NCBI GenBank assembly: GCA_944548615.1
Contig: OX155951.1
Span: forward strand, 41,635,113-41,699,112
DNA from: Micropterix aruncella
Taxonomy: Eukaryota; Arthropoda; Insecta; Lepidoptera; Micropterigidae
Direction: 5' to 3'
Length of the DNA: 64,000 nt
How positions within the stretch are numbered: the first letter of the stretch is position 1; every line of letters begins with the position of its first letter. The position numbers and the translations under genes were made by a program. Positions 21,811-32,915 of this stretch are shown piece by piece. The notes beneath the pieces are model-generated. The model worked only from the letters and a program-made list of their open reading frames with translations, did not search any database and had not been told where the DNA came from.

Positions 21811-22559
21811 TGAGAAATTTCTTCATTCGGTCGCCGCGCTGGCCTAAGGCCCGCGATAAAAGCTATGCAATAGCTTAAAAATCTGATCAAGAATAAAACA
21901 GATAATCGAAATCTGGTAATAAAATTAAACTTATAAAAGTATTCGGGAGCTATGGACGGAGCTAGCTCTGGCGTCTCAAATAAGTGAGAAAGTCGACGAG
22001 TTTGTGAGCGTACTTTTACTAGCGTCTGTCATGTCACAATATAGATGTGAACATCCGAGACCAATCTGCTGATTTTCCGATTTAGTCATGGCTGCGAAAA
22101 AAATAGCGCAATTTTGTCGTTACTATCATATGAATTGCCGCTACCATATTGCTACCACATAGGTAATCAGCAATGTATTTCGATCCCATTAGGACTAACC
22201 ATATTCTGAATCGCAACTGCATAGGTACTAATACCAAACAATATTTCTGATATTGTAATTAGTACATCTTAAAGATATTTCCATCGGATGATAAGTAACC
22301 TGGATTAAACTAAAATAAATAGCAAAAAAAAGGCTTACGACCGAGTAACTATAATAAATACAATGCCATTTAAAACAAAAATGCCACATTTCAACAAGAA
22401 ACTCATACCTAACCAAGATAAAAGGACTCACCCCAGCATGAATTCCCAGGAAGGCAGTCCCCCGATCCAGCAGGGCAGCATACTATGTATAAAAATCTCT
22501 AAGAGTTAACGAATTTTCGCCAACTCTTGGAGATTTGTCGACTACTGATCTTCAACCGA
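21811..22559. other. AT-rich intergenic DNA
   Basis: GCTATGCAATAGC at 21858 is probably the edge of the preceding repeat. Nothing else is supported. Confidence 0.35.
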
Positions 22560-23410
22560 CAACTAGGGTTGACGACTACAGCGGGCGAGCCCGTCACCAC
22601 CTTGGACAAAACAGTCCACCGTCTAGCTCCGCCACAAACCCGTAAGAGGCCAACGCCTTAACCGCGAGATAGCCAGGAGTGTTACCCAGCGGGCTACACT
22701 CACGCCCTTACTTCCAATTGGGACCAAATTACCCCTCTCTCGATTGGTTCGAGGTCGCTTGCGCGGTCCTCTCCCTTACGAAGCGGTGAAGCGTGTATAC
22801 CGAATCTGTCGCGGACCACGGCATCCTTTGCCCTACTGTTCACCCAGGATCGGGTAGCCGATGGTCGTTTCAAGAGCGGTCACCGAAGGGCCGCAACCAC
22901 CCCCGCTCTATAGGAAACAGTACTGCTTCCAGACTCCCCCGACTGTTAGTCAGAGTGCGCAATCGATTGGCTTATGCCGCACGGTGCGCAGACCGTCCAG
23001 GAGCGCCAGAAGGTTGATTCCTAGAGGAAACTAACCATAAGGCCAGAGTCCTACCCAGGCTCGCACTTCATGCGTGGAGGCCGTCGGATAGGTGTTGACC
23101 CGTGAGTGTGACCAACCCTGAACAGAATGGGTCTTCGTGGCCAACTCAGCAAGGGCCCATTAACTCCAGACCATTAACTCCATCGTTGTTTGACCAGTGA
23201 GTTGATTGCACAGAAAATTAGGGACAACACAGTCTACATTCTAGCTCCGCCAACATGCCCGTAAGAAGCCGACGCCTTACCGCGAGGCACTGGAATGTGA
23301 GTAAAGCCGGCCAACCTCACGCCCTTACTACCAGATTTGGCCGGATTTCTCAGCCCTCCGGTGTGATCACGGGTTCAAGGTCGCTTGCGCGGCCTCTACC
23401 TTCTAGGGTG
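22560..23410 (+). repeat. GC670 repeat, locus E: one unit plus part of a second
   Basis: A full-length-like unit in the locus A orientation starts at the GACGACTACAGCGGGCGAGCCC motif (22571, split as GACGACTACAGC and GGGCGAGCCC). It has an internal deletion after CCCGTCACCAC and runs to GGGCCCATTAACTCC at about 23170. A second, 5'-deleted unit follows directly (GCCCGTAAGAAGCC, CGCCTTACCGCGAGGCACT, GGTCGCTTGCGCGG) to about 23405, so this locus is also head-to-tail. Confidence 0.7.
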
Positions 23411-23844
23411 GACAGGACTCTAATACTACATATATGACGGTAGGTTAAGTCAGTTTGTATTAAAAACTTCAGAAACACCTATTTGGCGGTATGTTGTAAG
23501 TTTTGTAATTTCGGCCCAAGGGAAAGTATTGTGAATGCGCTAAATACCTTCGAGATGGAGACCATTTTGACCCATTTTGACCCCTCCCCCCGCCCTTGAG
23601 TCGATTAGTACCATTTCCAGACTGAAGTCAGTTTGTGAGTCTGTGTGTGTGGGTGTCTGTGTGTATATATTCTTCCACAATAACGCCCAAACGCTTAATC
23701 CGATTGATCTGAAATTTCACATGCAGGCATAATTCGGTCACGGCAAGAGATCAAAATAGTTGTAGTTGTCATACTCCAATCTCGAAATATTGTAGTTAGA
23801 GACTTGAAATTCGGTATACAGATGTCCTGTTGGACCGAAATCAA
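23411..23844. other. Intergenic DNA, no gene recognised
   Basis: Begins with CTAGGGTGGACAGGACTC, which also occurs at 26958 at the end of a LINE tail. GT-rich simple sequence is present at about 23640-23670. Confidence 0.4.
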
Positions 23845-24075
23845 ATTCAAATTCAAGTTTTTTTTTTACAAAAAATCATATTATCAGTTACAATTAAATT
23901 AAACCTAACCTAACTGGATCGCACGAGACGTTCGCACTAAGGTAGGCTCAGATTCATATAATTAAGTACTGCCTAATGCTAAATAAAAAAATAATACGCT
24001 GAAGAATGCCGTGAAAAATAAAACCAAGTAAACTAAAATTTTAGTAAAAAATAAAATTTAAAATATACTTAAAAT
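23845..24075 (-). repeat. LINE 3' UTR tail, copy of 16640-16857
   Basis: Same order of blocks as at 16640: AATTCAAATTC, TTACAAAAAATCATA, CCTAACCTAACTGGATCGCA and GCGCTGAAGAATG-like sequence, with under about 10 percent difference by eye. Confidence 0.65.
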
Positions 24076-25243
24076 TTATGTGATAAGTATAATATAAAAA
24101 ACAAAAAGCATGCCAATCATAAATATACGGTAGGTGAATAATAATGTTTTAGGAATGGTAAGTTAACTAGGAATAAAGCAAATTAGTTTTTCAGTTTCTT
24201 TCCTTCCCTGGGTGATCAACCAGTGGGTTATCACGTTGTGAAATATCTCGTCTTGGTTGTAAAAGCTAAGTAGTATACAAGCAACAAAATATTTAAGAAA
24301 TACTACTTAATTTTTTAATAAATACCACGTAAAATACTACAAATATACTACGAATTGGCGCTTGGGGAAATTGGGTTGGCGCTTTGGTAGGGGGAGCCGG
24401 TAAAGTCTAGAGGTGACACAACCATTTTTTAACAAACATGACAGGGCTATCTAAACTGCATATATGTATTACTTTATTTTTGTGTGTTTTCGAAGAGTCT
24501 GTATCTCATTATCACTTTTTTTCGAACGCTCCTTAGTTGTAGTGCTAGCCACTAATTATGATCGCGATGATAATAATATGATTGAAACGGTGCCACTATG
24601 GCGGGTCGAATCACAGGTAGCGAGCGATGAATCTTCAAACCTTTACATAATATTTGATTCTCGTCATTTTGCAAGCGATACGCACTTGTATTTTCTCATG
24701 GAATGATGCAACGTTGAAGAGAGGCTTTCTTTCCATTCGTTCATTGTATTTTGGTCGGAGTGACGCCGCTGCAGCGATAGCATTCTTCTGTTGCCGGTGG
24801 CTCTTTCGTAACGCGGCACGATGCGTCGTCGCGGGCGGATCCGCGAAGGTCCCGCGGATTTGAAGCGACTTCAAATGGTAGCGCCTCTCGTGAGTGAAAG
24901 TAAATACGAGTTAAGTTCTTGGTTCCGACGAGTCGCAAGATCAATACTCGCATCTCGTCGTCTTGCATACATACCCACGCATCCGTAACCCACACACACA
25001 TACGCATCTCACGTAAGGTCACACCATTGATTAAACCTATATGGTATTAGATTGCCTAACTCCATAATACGATTTGGCAACCCTTCTGAAACGGCGAAAT
25101 ACAGGTGGCGCTGATAGCAATGACGATCAGACTAATTGCAATGTATTTGGCAATGACGGTCAGACTAATTGCAATTATTAGTGTAATCTATCTCATTGAT
25201 ATATAGAGATAAAGATTGACAAATTCGCAACGATTTATCTATC
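24076..25243. other. Intergenic DNA; CpG-rich stretch at 24720-25020 without an identified gene
   Basis: 24720-25020 is distinctly richer in GC and CpG than its flanks and contains overlapping 80-90 codon frames on both strands. None shows a domain, signal peptide or confident splice sites. It may be a promoter or first noncoding exon, or the remains of a TE. Confidence 0.3.
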
Positions 25244-26090
25244 AGGATAGAAAACGAATTTACCGCGTGAAATTTGTAGCACCCGACGTTTCGGTGACGT
25301 TGCAGCCGCCGTTGTCCAGGGTAGACTGAAGAGCTGTCAATCCGTTGTTTTGCGGGTAGGCCGCGTACCGCTTCCGCCACTGCGTAGGTTATAACGGTGG
25401 TGGGGGGCCGGGCTCGGAGCGCGGGAATTTTGAAAATCCGTCCTGCACACAACACGTCTTCAAACCGACCCAAAATATAGCTCGATTTTTGAGGCCTGTA
25501 AAGGATGTAATACCACTGCAAACCCCGGGTGTGTATAAAGTCGAATGCAGTTGCGGTCTAGCCTACGTTGGACAAACGAAACGGCCCAAAGCCACGCGAC
25601 TGTCAGAACACATCAAAGCTGTTAAAAACGAAAAATCGGCGATCTGCGAACATATATTGGATAGCGGAAGTAACCACTGGATGCAGTTTCAAAATCCCAT
25701 TGTGCTATCCAAAGAACAATTCTACTTTCCTCGCATGATCCGGGAAGCCATTGAAATAAGAAGAACCCCGAACTTTAACAGAGACGACGGTTACAAACTC
25801 TCTTCTACGTGGAACCCTCTTCTTAAAATGTTCCCGCCGCCGAACGCCGAACGCAAAGACGTAAAACAGGATACCGTGAGTGTTGTGTGCAGGACGGATT
25901 TTCAAAATTCCCGCGCTCCGAGCCCGGCCCCCCACCACCGTTATAACCTACGCAGTGGCGGAAGCGGTACGCGGCCTACTCGCAAACAACGGATTGACAG
26001 CTCTTCAGTCTACCCTGGACAACGGCGGCTGCAACGTCACCGAAACGTCGGGTGCTACAAATTTCACGCGGTAAATTCGTTTTCTATCCT
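25244..26090 (+). mobile_element. Penelope-like element fragment with ~211 bp inverted flanks
   Basis: The right flank (25880-26090) is repeated in inverted orientation on the left (25244-25455), nearly perfectly. Between them lies the Penelope GIY-YIG endonuclease coding region. Penelope-like elements (PLEs) often insert as 5'-truncated copies carrying an inverted partial copy on one side. The GAAACGTCGGGTGC motif near the right end is typical of PLE terminal regions. The RT domain is missing. Confidence 0.8.
25460..26074 (+). pseudogene. Penelope-type GIY-YIG endonuclease domain (5'-truncated ORF)
   Basis: The frame is open from 25460 without a natural start: FKPTQNIARFL and RPVKDVIPLQTP form the RT-EN linker. 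It is followed by GVYKVECSCGLAYVGQTKRP (the GIY...YVG signature), TRLSEHIKAV (catalytic Arg helix region), SAICEHILDSGSNH, and MIREAIEIRRTPNFNRDDGY with the conserved Glu, then LSSTWNPLL. All landmarks of the PLE endonuclease are present and intact. The tail reading into the inverted flank contains HHRYNLRSGG. It cannot mobilise itself without the RT. Confidence 0.85.
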
Positions 26091-26131
26091 ATTTATAATG
26101 TCAAACAACCGGGATAGTCTTCGATTTAATG

Positions 26132-26287
26132 ATTTATCTATCGTCTGGCAGTAGTGTTTATAGTGAGAGGCTATTTTCAGAAGCAGGAATTGTTTACGAG
26201 GAACAACGCAATCGTTTACAACCAACCAGTGCTGAAAAAATGGTTTTCACTCATCATAACCTTCCACTAATATATGTGATTGATTAA
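26132..26287 (+). pseudogene. hAT transposase C-terminal dimerisation fragment
   Basis: A 50-codon frame encodes SSGSSVYSERLFSEAGIVYE, then EQRNRLQPTSAEKMVFTHHN and a stop. It matches the 'SERxFSxAGxxxxxxRxxLxPxxxxxxxxxxxN' block of the hAT C-terminal dimerisation domain (ZBED-like transposases). It starts only 41 bp after the PLE flank, so the PLE probably inserted into an older hAT copy and removed or displaced the rest. Confidence 0.8.
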
Positions 26288-26440
26288 ATATATTATGTAT
26301 ATAATAAATGTGATGTGATTAAAATAGATTCATTTTTGAGTGCGTTTTTTTCCATAGTATTCGGTATTCGGCCGAATAGTACCTACGCAGTATTCGGCCG
26401 AATACCCAATATTCGTGGCATCACTACATTATACCTACCA
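26288..26440 (+). mobile_element. hAT element 3' end
   Basis: After the stop codon, alternating TATTCGGCCGAATA motifs and a terminal AATATTCGTGGCATCACTA are present. Read from the other strand this is TAGTGATGCCACGAATATT, a hAT-like terminus. The matching 5' terminus was not found. Confidence 0.5.
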
Positions 26441-26819
26441 CTAAAGTCGCAAAATTTAACATAAATTTTCGGAACTATGACCGCTATCTATTGCGTTTAG
26501 TAGTAAAATTCTAGTTGCCAAATACGCTCAATGGGCATACTAACTCTGTATATTATGAATTAAATGAGAAGCAAATAAGCAAAAGCAAACTTATCCACTT
26601 CATATCAAAGGGAATATATTGATTAGCTATTAATCGTGATTTTTCCCGGGTTCCCGATTTTGGGAATGCCCGGGAAATGTCGATTCCGATCCCAAGAAAT
26701 TTGAATAGGGAATATAAGATGGGCGAAGTAAAATTTAATTTCGTGCGTGCTTTTAAGTAGCGCTTTATTTAGTAAAACAAACTTAAGTTTTTATTAGTAA
26801 AACAACAATAAGTAAAAAA
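26441..26819. other. Intergenic DNA, no gene recognised
   Basis: Contains a TCCCGGG/CCCGGGAA-rich patch at 26645-26680 but no gene or clear repeat. Confidence 0.35.
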
Positions 26820-28060
26820 ACAATATTTATTTATTTATTTATTTAAGAATTAATTACTATAAAACATTGATTAGCTTACAAAAATAACAGGAACCGAATG
26901 GCGAAACCTTAACCTTTTGCTTATTTGTTTCTGTCACCCAACTGGGACTAGCCCGTTCTAGGGTGGACAGGACTCCAATATTACAATCAAGTTTGCTTGA
27001 TTGCTTGGTTGCCTACAAATGTCCAAGTTTTAGTAAAAAGCTAATGACACTAAATTGCCCTAAAATGTGGTCTTCAGAATAAAATAAAAAATAATAATAA
27101 TAAAAATATATTAAAAATATATAATAAATAAAATGAAATTCCATTATTAAATCGGCAATAAATATAATATAAAATTCGATTAAAAAATATAAATAAAGTT
27201 ATATGTGAGAAAAGAAAGAAACAGTCATTAATATTTAATATTATGTTTTAAGTAATATAAGATTTAATATAAAAATACCTAGTCTAAAAGTATAATTCAT
27301 TGTCAAAGTCAAATATTTTTTGGTAGTTAGTTCAATGTTAAAAAATACTTAACATATAAGTTTAAAAATATGTTAATAATTTGTGCACCTAAGTATTATT
27401 ATACTATTATTTCTAACATTTGATGTATGGTTAGTCTGTCATGATTCGATAACCATTTCTTTAATTTATTTTTGAATTCCCTAAATGTCAAATTCATTTT
27501 TATTTCCATATTGATCAGATTGTAAAATCTCGGCGCAATGAAAGAGTAATGTCTTTGACCAAATGATGTTTTCCTTCTGGGTATTATTAAGCTATTTTCT
27601 ACAACTTGTCTCGTTGGTCGCCGGTTCTGAATTATTCCTAAATTTGAGTTATTGTCCAAAAATAGCCTTAAGAGGGAAGTTTTTAGAAAAAGTTGCCTAC
27701 AATCAAGAACTTTAGCTTCCTTATACAGTTCATTAGTGGGATGGCGATATGGTCTACGTAGAATAATTTTTAATATAAATTTCTGCGCAACTTGCAATGG
27801 CTCTAGCAGGGTTTTACCACATCCACCCCATCCAATTATGCCGTAAGTAATAAGCGATTCACATAAAGCATAATAAACAGTTTTTAGTGTTTTGGAATCC
27901 AGAATATTCCTCAGTTCTTTGAAAACATATCCAAGGATTCGCACCTTCGTAGCCACGTTATGTATATGAGAATCCCAACGGAGAAAGCAATCTAGAGTGA
28001 TGCCTAGATATTTCCAAGATATTTCTCTTTGTAGAGGCTGACAGTTACAAGACTTAATAA
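26820..28060 (-). mobile_element. 5'-truncated LINE copy (3' UTR plus C-terminal ORF2)
   Basis: On the minus strand the order is ORF2 C terminus (28050-27399), AT-rich 3' UTR, the tail motif (CCACCCTAGAACGGGCTAGT at 26960), and a terminal (AAAT)n run at 26822-26850. Simple tetranucleotide ends and the tail motif are shared with other LINE copies here. Confidence 0.7.
27399..28050 (-). pseudogene. LINE ORF2 C-terminal region
   Basis: The frame reads (from 28050) ISWKYLGITLDCFLRWDSHI, which is the conserved 'YLGxxLDxxLxWxxHI' thumb segment of non-LTR RTs. It continues through KTVYYALCESLITYGIIGWG, then LLEPLQVAQKFILKIILRRP and FREFKNKLKKWL to a stop at 27399. There is no frameshift within this stretch. 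RT catalytic motifs would lie further upstream and are absent, so the copy is truncated. Confidence 0.8.
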
Positions 28061-28799
28061 ATAATATAGTTTGACCTTAGAATGTAACTCTCAATAGAGT
28101 TTAACTCTCATTTTACCTCAACTTAACTTTTTAGATAAGCTGAGGATAGATCTTTTAGGGTTCCGATCGAAAATATTAAGCCGCTGTCAAAAAAATTCTT
28201 TAACGTAGACTAAGCTGGTATTACATGCGTAGACTGCTTGAGAATGATATTTGGAAATTTCAGATTTTGTTGTAGATAAAAACTAATGTAGCTTTCATAA
28301 ACCGTCTTCAATTGTATATTTAATTGTTCAAGCTATATTAATATTTCAAACTAATAAACATTCATTTTGTCCTAGTAAAATTAGTCTTCTTTATAATCAT
28401 TTTGGAGAAAACACATATTGTTTTAAGAGATCTAAAACAATTTGTCGGCTGAGTTAAATGGAAATGTCTCTCTACACACCACAGAGAGCAAAGTAAACTC
28501 GCAAATGTTTGATTTTGTCAAGATGCTAAACAAGTAGGAGCGAGCTGTTATTCTAGTTTCTCCGCTCAATTCAATTAAGTAGGTTCGTCGTTCAATGACA
28601 ATTTTTGAAAGTTTCTTATACGTATTTAAATAAAAACGGATAACAATTTTCTAAAAAATCTTGAATGATATTAATAATATTAATACTATTTGATGAAACA
28701 AATCGGCGGGCTTTTTTGCGTTGAAACAATATCTTACAGCTAACCTTACCCTAATGGAATGGTTTAGATAAAAACAAGATAAAATTATTATAAAAATCA
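28061..28799. other. AT-rich intergenic DNA
   Basis: No gene, tandem repeat or long inverted repeat supported. Confidence 0.35.
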
Positions 28800-29290
28800 C
28801 TTACAAAGACAGCTTGTATCAAAATAATTTAATATTAAAATGCAGCATGGATGGAAAATAAACTAAAAAAATTAAAAACAATAAACCTATAATGGGAAAG
28901 AGGAGAGTGTGAAGTGGGAGGAAAGATGACGATAGAAATATATTAGCGCGTTTTAAAATGTTCATTGAACGTGCGTTTGAAGTGGGTTGGGAAGTTGGGT
29001 AGAGCATTCCAGAGACGGGCCTCATGTGCGGTGAAGAAAAGCGAGTAGAAATCACTACTGTGACCAGGGATCGAGAGCAGTAGGTTGTCTTCACATCTCA
29101 GAGGTCGCCTGTGAGCTGAGAGCACTGACAACCTACTTATGATATAGCTTAAAGTGTCCCCTTCCATGATTATGTATATATAGAGCAAACCGAGGACTCT
29201 CGTATCTCTACTTTCTCGGGTCGTCGGCCAGCAAAGTCTCCTATGTACTTCGTAATATGGGCATACTTTCTTAGGTCATAAATAAAGCGA
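28800..29290 (-). pseudogene. LINE ORF2 C-terminal fragment
   Basis: The minus-strand frame 29188-28943 encodes RPLRCEDNLLLSIPGHSSDF, then YSLFFTAHEARLWNALPNFP and RTFNEHF. This matches the 'PxHxTDFYxxSFxxxAxRLWNxLP' block near the end of many LINE ORF2 proteins. It is followed by a short A-rich 3' region. There is no RT core; dead fragment. Confidence 0.65.
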
Positions 29291-29346
29291 ATGCTGACAT
29301 GACGTCAAGTTAATGATGGACGGACAATTATTAAACTCGAATGCAC

Positions 29347-30041
29347 TGTATTTTTAGGAGCTAACGGGAGCTAACGGGCCCATGATGGGTTGGCCACGAA
29401 GACCCATGTGTTCAGGGTCGGTCATACTCACGGGTCAACACCCATCCGACGGCCTCCACGCACGGGGTGCGAACCTGGGTAGGACTCTGGCCTTGGTCAG
29501 TTTCCCCTGGGAATCAAACCTCTGCCGCTCCTGGACGGTCTGCGCACCGTGCGGCGCAAGCCAATCGATTGTGCACACCGACTAACAGTTGGGGGAGTCT
29601 GGAAGCTGTATTGTTTCCTATAGAGCGGAGGTGGTTGCGTACCTTACGGCGACTGCTCTTGAAATGGCCATTGGCCATCCGATCCCGGTTCAGAGTCGGG
29701 CAAAGGACGCCATGGTCCGCGATAGATTCAGTATTCACCGTTTCACCGCTTCGTAAAGGAGAGAATTGCGCAAGCGACCTCGAACTCGGAACCAATCGAG
29801 AGACCGGAGAAATCTGGTCACAATTGGTAGTTAGGGCGCGAGTGCCGCCCGCCAGTTAACATAACTGGCTCCTCGCGGTAAGGCGTTGGTCTCTAACGGG
29901 TTGTGGCGTAGCTAGACGTCGGATTGTTTTGTCCAAAGTCTTCTACGCTCACTGCAGGTCGATAGAACGACTAATCGTTAAAACTTCCTGTGGTGACGGG
30001 CTCGCCCGTTGTAGTCGACAACTCAATATGTATTTTTAGGA
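29347..30041 (-). mobile_element. GC670 repeat, locus H: full-length copy with 13 bp TSD
   Basis: The 669 bp unit (29360-30028) is bounded by the exact direct repeat TGTATTTTTAGGA at 29347-29359 and 30029-30041. Read on the minus strand it runs from TTGTCGACTACAACGGGCGA to GGGCCCGTTAGCTCC, then a second GTTAGC. Its length equals the spacing of units in the locus A array, so it defines one complete monomer. The TSD length fits target-primed reverse transcription; there is no poly(A). Confidence 0.8.
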
Positions 30042-30384
30042 AAAGATGCTGTTTAATGAAATCAATCAATTTTTCCTCAAAACTACAGTTTCCAAAGGTA
30101 TTAAAACGACATGCTTAATCACTACCGTGATATAGATTTCTATCAGAGTGGAAATTGTTGCTTTTACTTCCGAAAGTTATCCCAATATTCTAGCAATTTT
30201 ATAGAATGTATTGTTATTTACGTACGCTAAGCACGAACTAATAGCACTTTGCAGTGGTGTGGCGGTATGCGCTAATGATAACAAGAATTCGTAGCATTTA
30301 TTTGATTTCATGGCCATTCATGACATTATTTTATTTATTTTTATTTTAATGATATTATTATGTTTGATTAAAAAAAGCTCAATA
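30042..30384. other. AT-rich spacer
   Basis: No feature supported. Confidence 0.35.
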
Positions 30385-30545
30385 GTTGTCAACTACTACG
30401 AGCGAATCCGTCACCCCAGGAAGTTATAACAATATCAGTTCATTCTTTCTCCCATGGAGTGAACGCTGACACTTTAGTCTGTTCACGGATTCGACTCACT
30501 TGAGCGGCCTCTGTCTGACGTATACAGTCAAAAGAACTCATAGAT
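30385..30545 (+). repeat. GC670 fragment, locus K
   Basis: TTGTCAACTACTACGAGCGA, CCGTCACCCCAGGAAGTT and CTCCCATGGAGTGAACG match the first unit of locus A (700-780) best. Only the first ~160 bp of a unit, with an internal gap, are recognisable. Confidence 0.6.
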
Positions 30546-31689
30546 TGAACACAGAAGATCTGCTCACTACGACAGTTACCACCGCCATTGGTAGAATGGT
30601 TGTCATCGCAGAGTAAGATATCCATTTCAATTGTACGACATATGGTACTTTCCTAAAGATTCTCACTTCACTACTGACTGAAGCGCTCCCCTGTCACTCT
30701 ATAGCCACGGCAGCCGTTCAAGTGTAGGTACCTACTAACCAATAATAATTCGATGAAGAAAATATCTTCACCTGACTGCCTATCTCCTGATATCCTATCT
30801 TCTTCTAAGGCAATCTCACACAGCTAACTATATAGTTGACTACTATTGAGAGTTGGCGGGTGATTCAGCTACATTGAAATGCTTAACTAAGATATTAACT
30901 AAGTACATACACAGAAAGTTAGCAGATAAAGAATTGTCGTTAAATAAATTACACTATATCTGAGTAATCAAAATAAGAAAAGGAATATTGATCAAAGTGG
31001 GAAAACATGACAACCGTTTAAGATTGACCTTATCCTTCAGAAAGATAGTGAGGTGGGATTGTTGAGGACATCGTGTAACATGTATAGGATTTATACATCT
31101 TAATCAAATATGACATTAACTTTTTACTAGATGTGTTACTACTACTAAATAAAATAAATAAATAAAATATATTTCTGCAATTAAGAATCTATTTAGAGAA
31201 GCTTTAGTGATCATATTTTTTTCTCCTCATTGTTATTATTTTATTGTCATTTATTACCTCGATTATACCCTGATAATATTATTGACGATTGTTGAAATTT
31301 TTTATTTAATAGTTATTTTATATATTTAGACTATGTTTGATGCTGTTTTTTTTATTACTTGCTTTTTATTGATAGTTTATAATATTTTTTGTGATATTTT
31401 GTTTTGAATAGGGTAATTTTACTAAGTAGGATGATGTTTAAAAATTTGATAAAATGATCAGGACCAAAATATATTGTATATCTTAGACAAGTGGCAGCCT
31501 AGTTAGGTCTTGACTATTGAAAATTTTAATCATTGTAGGTTGGAAATGAATAAATTATTTTTAATTTGAATTCCTGCTGGTTAAATAGGAATTCGAAATT
31601 TAAATTCTAAGTATCAACATATATTTTGAAATTTTCTCAACAATAAATAATAATTAAATAATAAATTTAGTGAATATAGTGTAATTCGG
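30546..31689. other. AT-rich intergenic DNA
   Basis: No gene recognised. (AAAT)n-type simple sequence at 31145-31170 could be the end of an old LINE. Confidence 0.35.
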
Positions 31690-31850
31690 CGGTTAAGTAA
31701 CCCGACCAGGTTGCCACAAGCCTAGGAAATGGAAATATTTTCCTGAAAGTGTGGAGCTCGCCCAGACGTGTGGCCGACGTGGCGGGTATCGGGCTAAATA
31801 CCTGCAATCATGATGAACAGTACAACCTTATGACATCAAGGAGACAACTT
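31690..31850 (+). pseudogene. Left part of a LINE copy split by the GC670 insertion
   Basis: A moderately GC-rich segment ends with ACATCAAGGAGACAACT. The right part resumes at 32780 with ACATCAAGAAGACAGCT and then LINE coding sequence. Its own frames are broken. Confidence 0.4.
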
Positions 31851-32779
31851 GCGGTGTCAACTACAACGGGCGAGCCCGTCACCACAGGACGTTTTAACGA
31901 TTTTCTCGTTCTGTCGCCCTGCAGTGAACGTAGAAGACTTTGGACAGAAACAAATCCAACGTCCAGCTACGTCACAACCCTCAAGAAGCCAACGCCTTAC
32001 CGCGAGATAGCCAGTGTTACCTGGCGGGCCGACCCTCGCGCCCTTGCTTCCAATTGTGACCAGATTTCTCCGGTCTCTCGATTGGTTCCGAGTTCGAGGT
32101 CGCTTGCGCGGTCCTCTCCCTTACGAAGCGGTGAAACGGTGTGCACCGAATCTATCGCGGACCAAGGCGTCCTTTGCCCGACTCTGAACCGGGATCGGAT
32201 GGCCAATGGTCATTTCAAGAGCAGTCGCCGTAAGGTAGACAACCACCCCCGCTCTATAGGAAACAATACAGTTCCCAGACTCCCCCGACTGTTAGTCGGA
32301 GAGCTAAATTTAATTGTAAATTTTTATTTTGTTTTGTAAATACCTTTTATTTTTGTAATAAATGGGTTCTCGGGGCGGTACGGGGGGGGGGGGGTGGTTT
32401 ACCCTATTTCACCCCCTGCGCGTTTTACCCTTCTGGTACGCGCAGGGTTGTCGTAGCACGACATCTCGGGCAGACAAGACGACCCTCGTCGTTATAACTT
32501 CCCGGGCGGTGGGCGGGGTTTGCTGCCCTCACCTATCGCCTTGAAACTCTTAACCTGTTAGTCGGAGAGCACAGTCGGTTGGCTTGCGCCGCTCGGTGCG
32601 CAGACCGTCCAGGAGCGCCAGAGGTTTGATTCCCAGGGGAGACTGGTTGACCCAGTGTCCTACCCAGGTTCGCACCTCATGCGTGGAGGCCATCGGATGG
32701 GTGTTGACCCGTGAGTGTGACCGACCTTGAACACATGGGTCATCGTGGCCACCTCATCATATGGCCTATTAGCTCCCTA
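31851..32779 (+). mobile_element. GC670 repeat, locus I, inserted in a LINE end and itself interrupted
   Basis: The unit runs from TTGCGGTGTCAACTACAACG to TGGCCTATTAGCTCCCT in the locus A orientation. A 17 bp imperfect direct repeat, ACATCAAG(G/A)AGACA(A/G)CT at 31834-31850 and 32780-32796, flanks it. After subtracting the S250 insert (32304-32554) and its duplicated 15 bp, about 663 bp remain, again one monomer. Confidence 0.75.
32289..32569 (-). mobile_element. S250 element with 15 bp TSD inside GC670
   Basis: The GC670 sequence is interrupted between two exact copies of CTGTTAGTCGGAGAG (32289-32303 and 32555-32569). The ~250 bp insert, read on the minus strand, starts GTTAAGAGTTTCAAGGCGAT. 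It has a GC-rich body matching 2660-2860 and ends in an AT-rich tail with AAATAAAA-type runs. Exact TSD and A-rich 3' end show retroposition. Either a SINE or a 5'-truncated LINE 3' end. Confidence 0.8.
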
Positions 32780-32915
32780 ACATCAAGAAGACAGCTGGAC
32801 CTGTCTGGATGAGGGAAACGGACAACCGATCCGGATGGAGAGTGATTGGAGAGGCGTATGCCCAACGGTGGGCGAATACGCGCTGATGAAGAAGAAGAAG
32901 AAGAAATACGAACCT
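32780..32915 (+). pseudogene. LINE ORF2 C terminus and (GAA)n tail
   Basis: One frame encodes KTAGPVWMRETDNRSGWRV, then IGEAYAQRWANTR and a stop, followed by GATGAAGAAGAAGAAGAAG. This is the typical end of a common insect LINE family (C-terminal 'W...GEAYxQxW' followed by a GAT/GAA microsatellite tail). Confidence 0.7.

Noticed and set aside
25165..25521. 118-codon minus-strand ORF
   Set aside because: It reads the inverted flank of the Penelope-like element and is not a separate gene.
27015..27400. A separate AT-rich gene between LINE parts
   Set aside because: This is the 3' UTR of the minus-strand LINE copy; only short frames are present.
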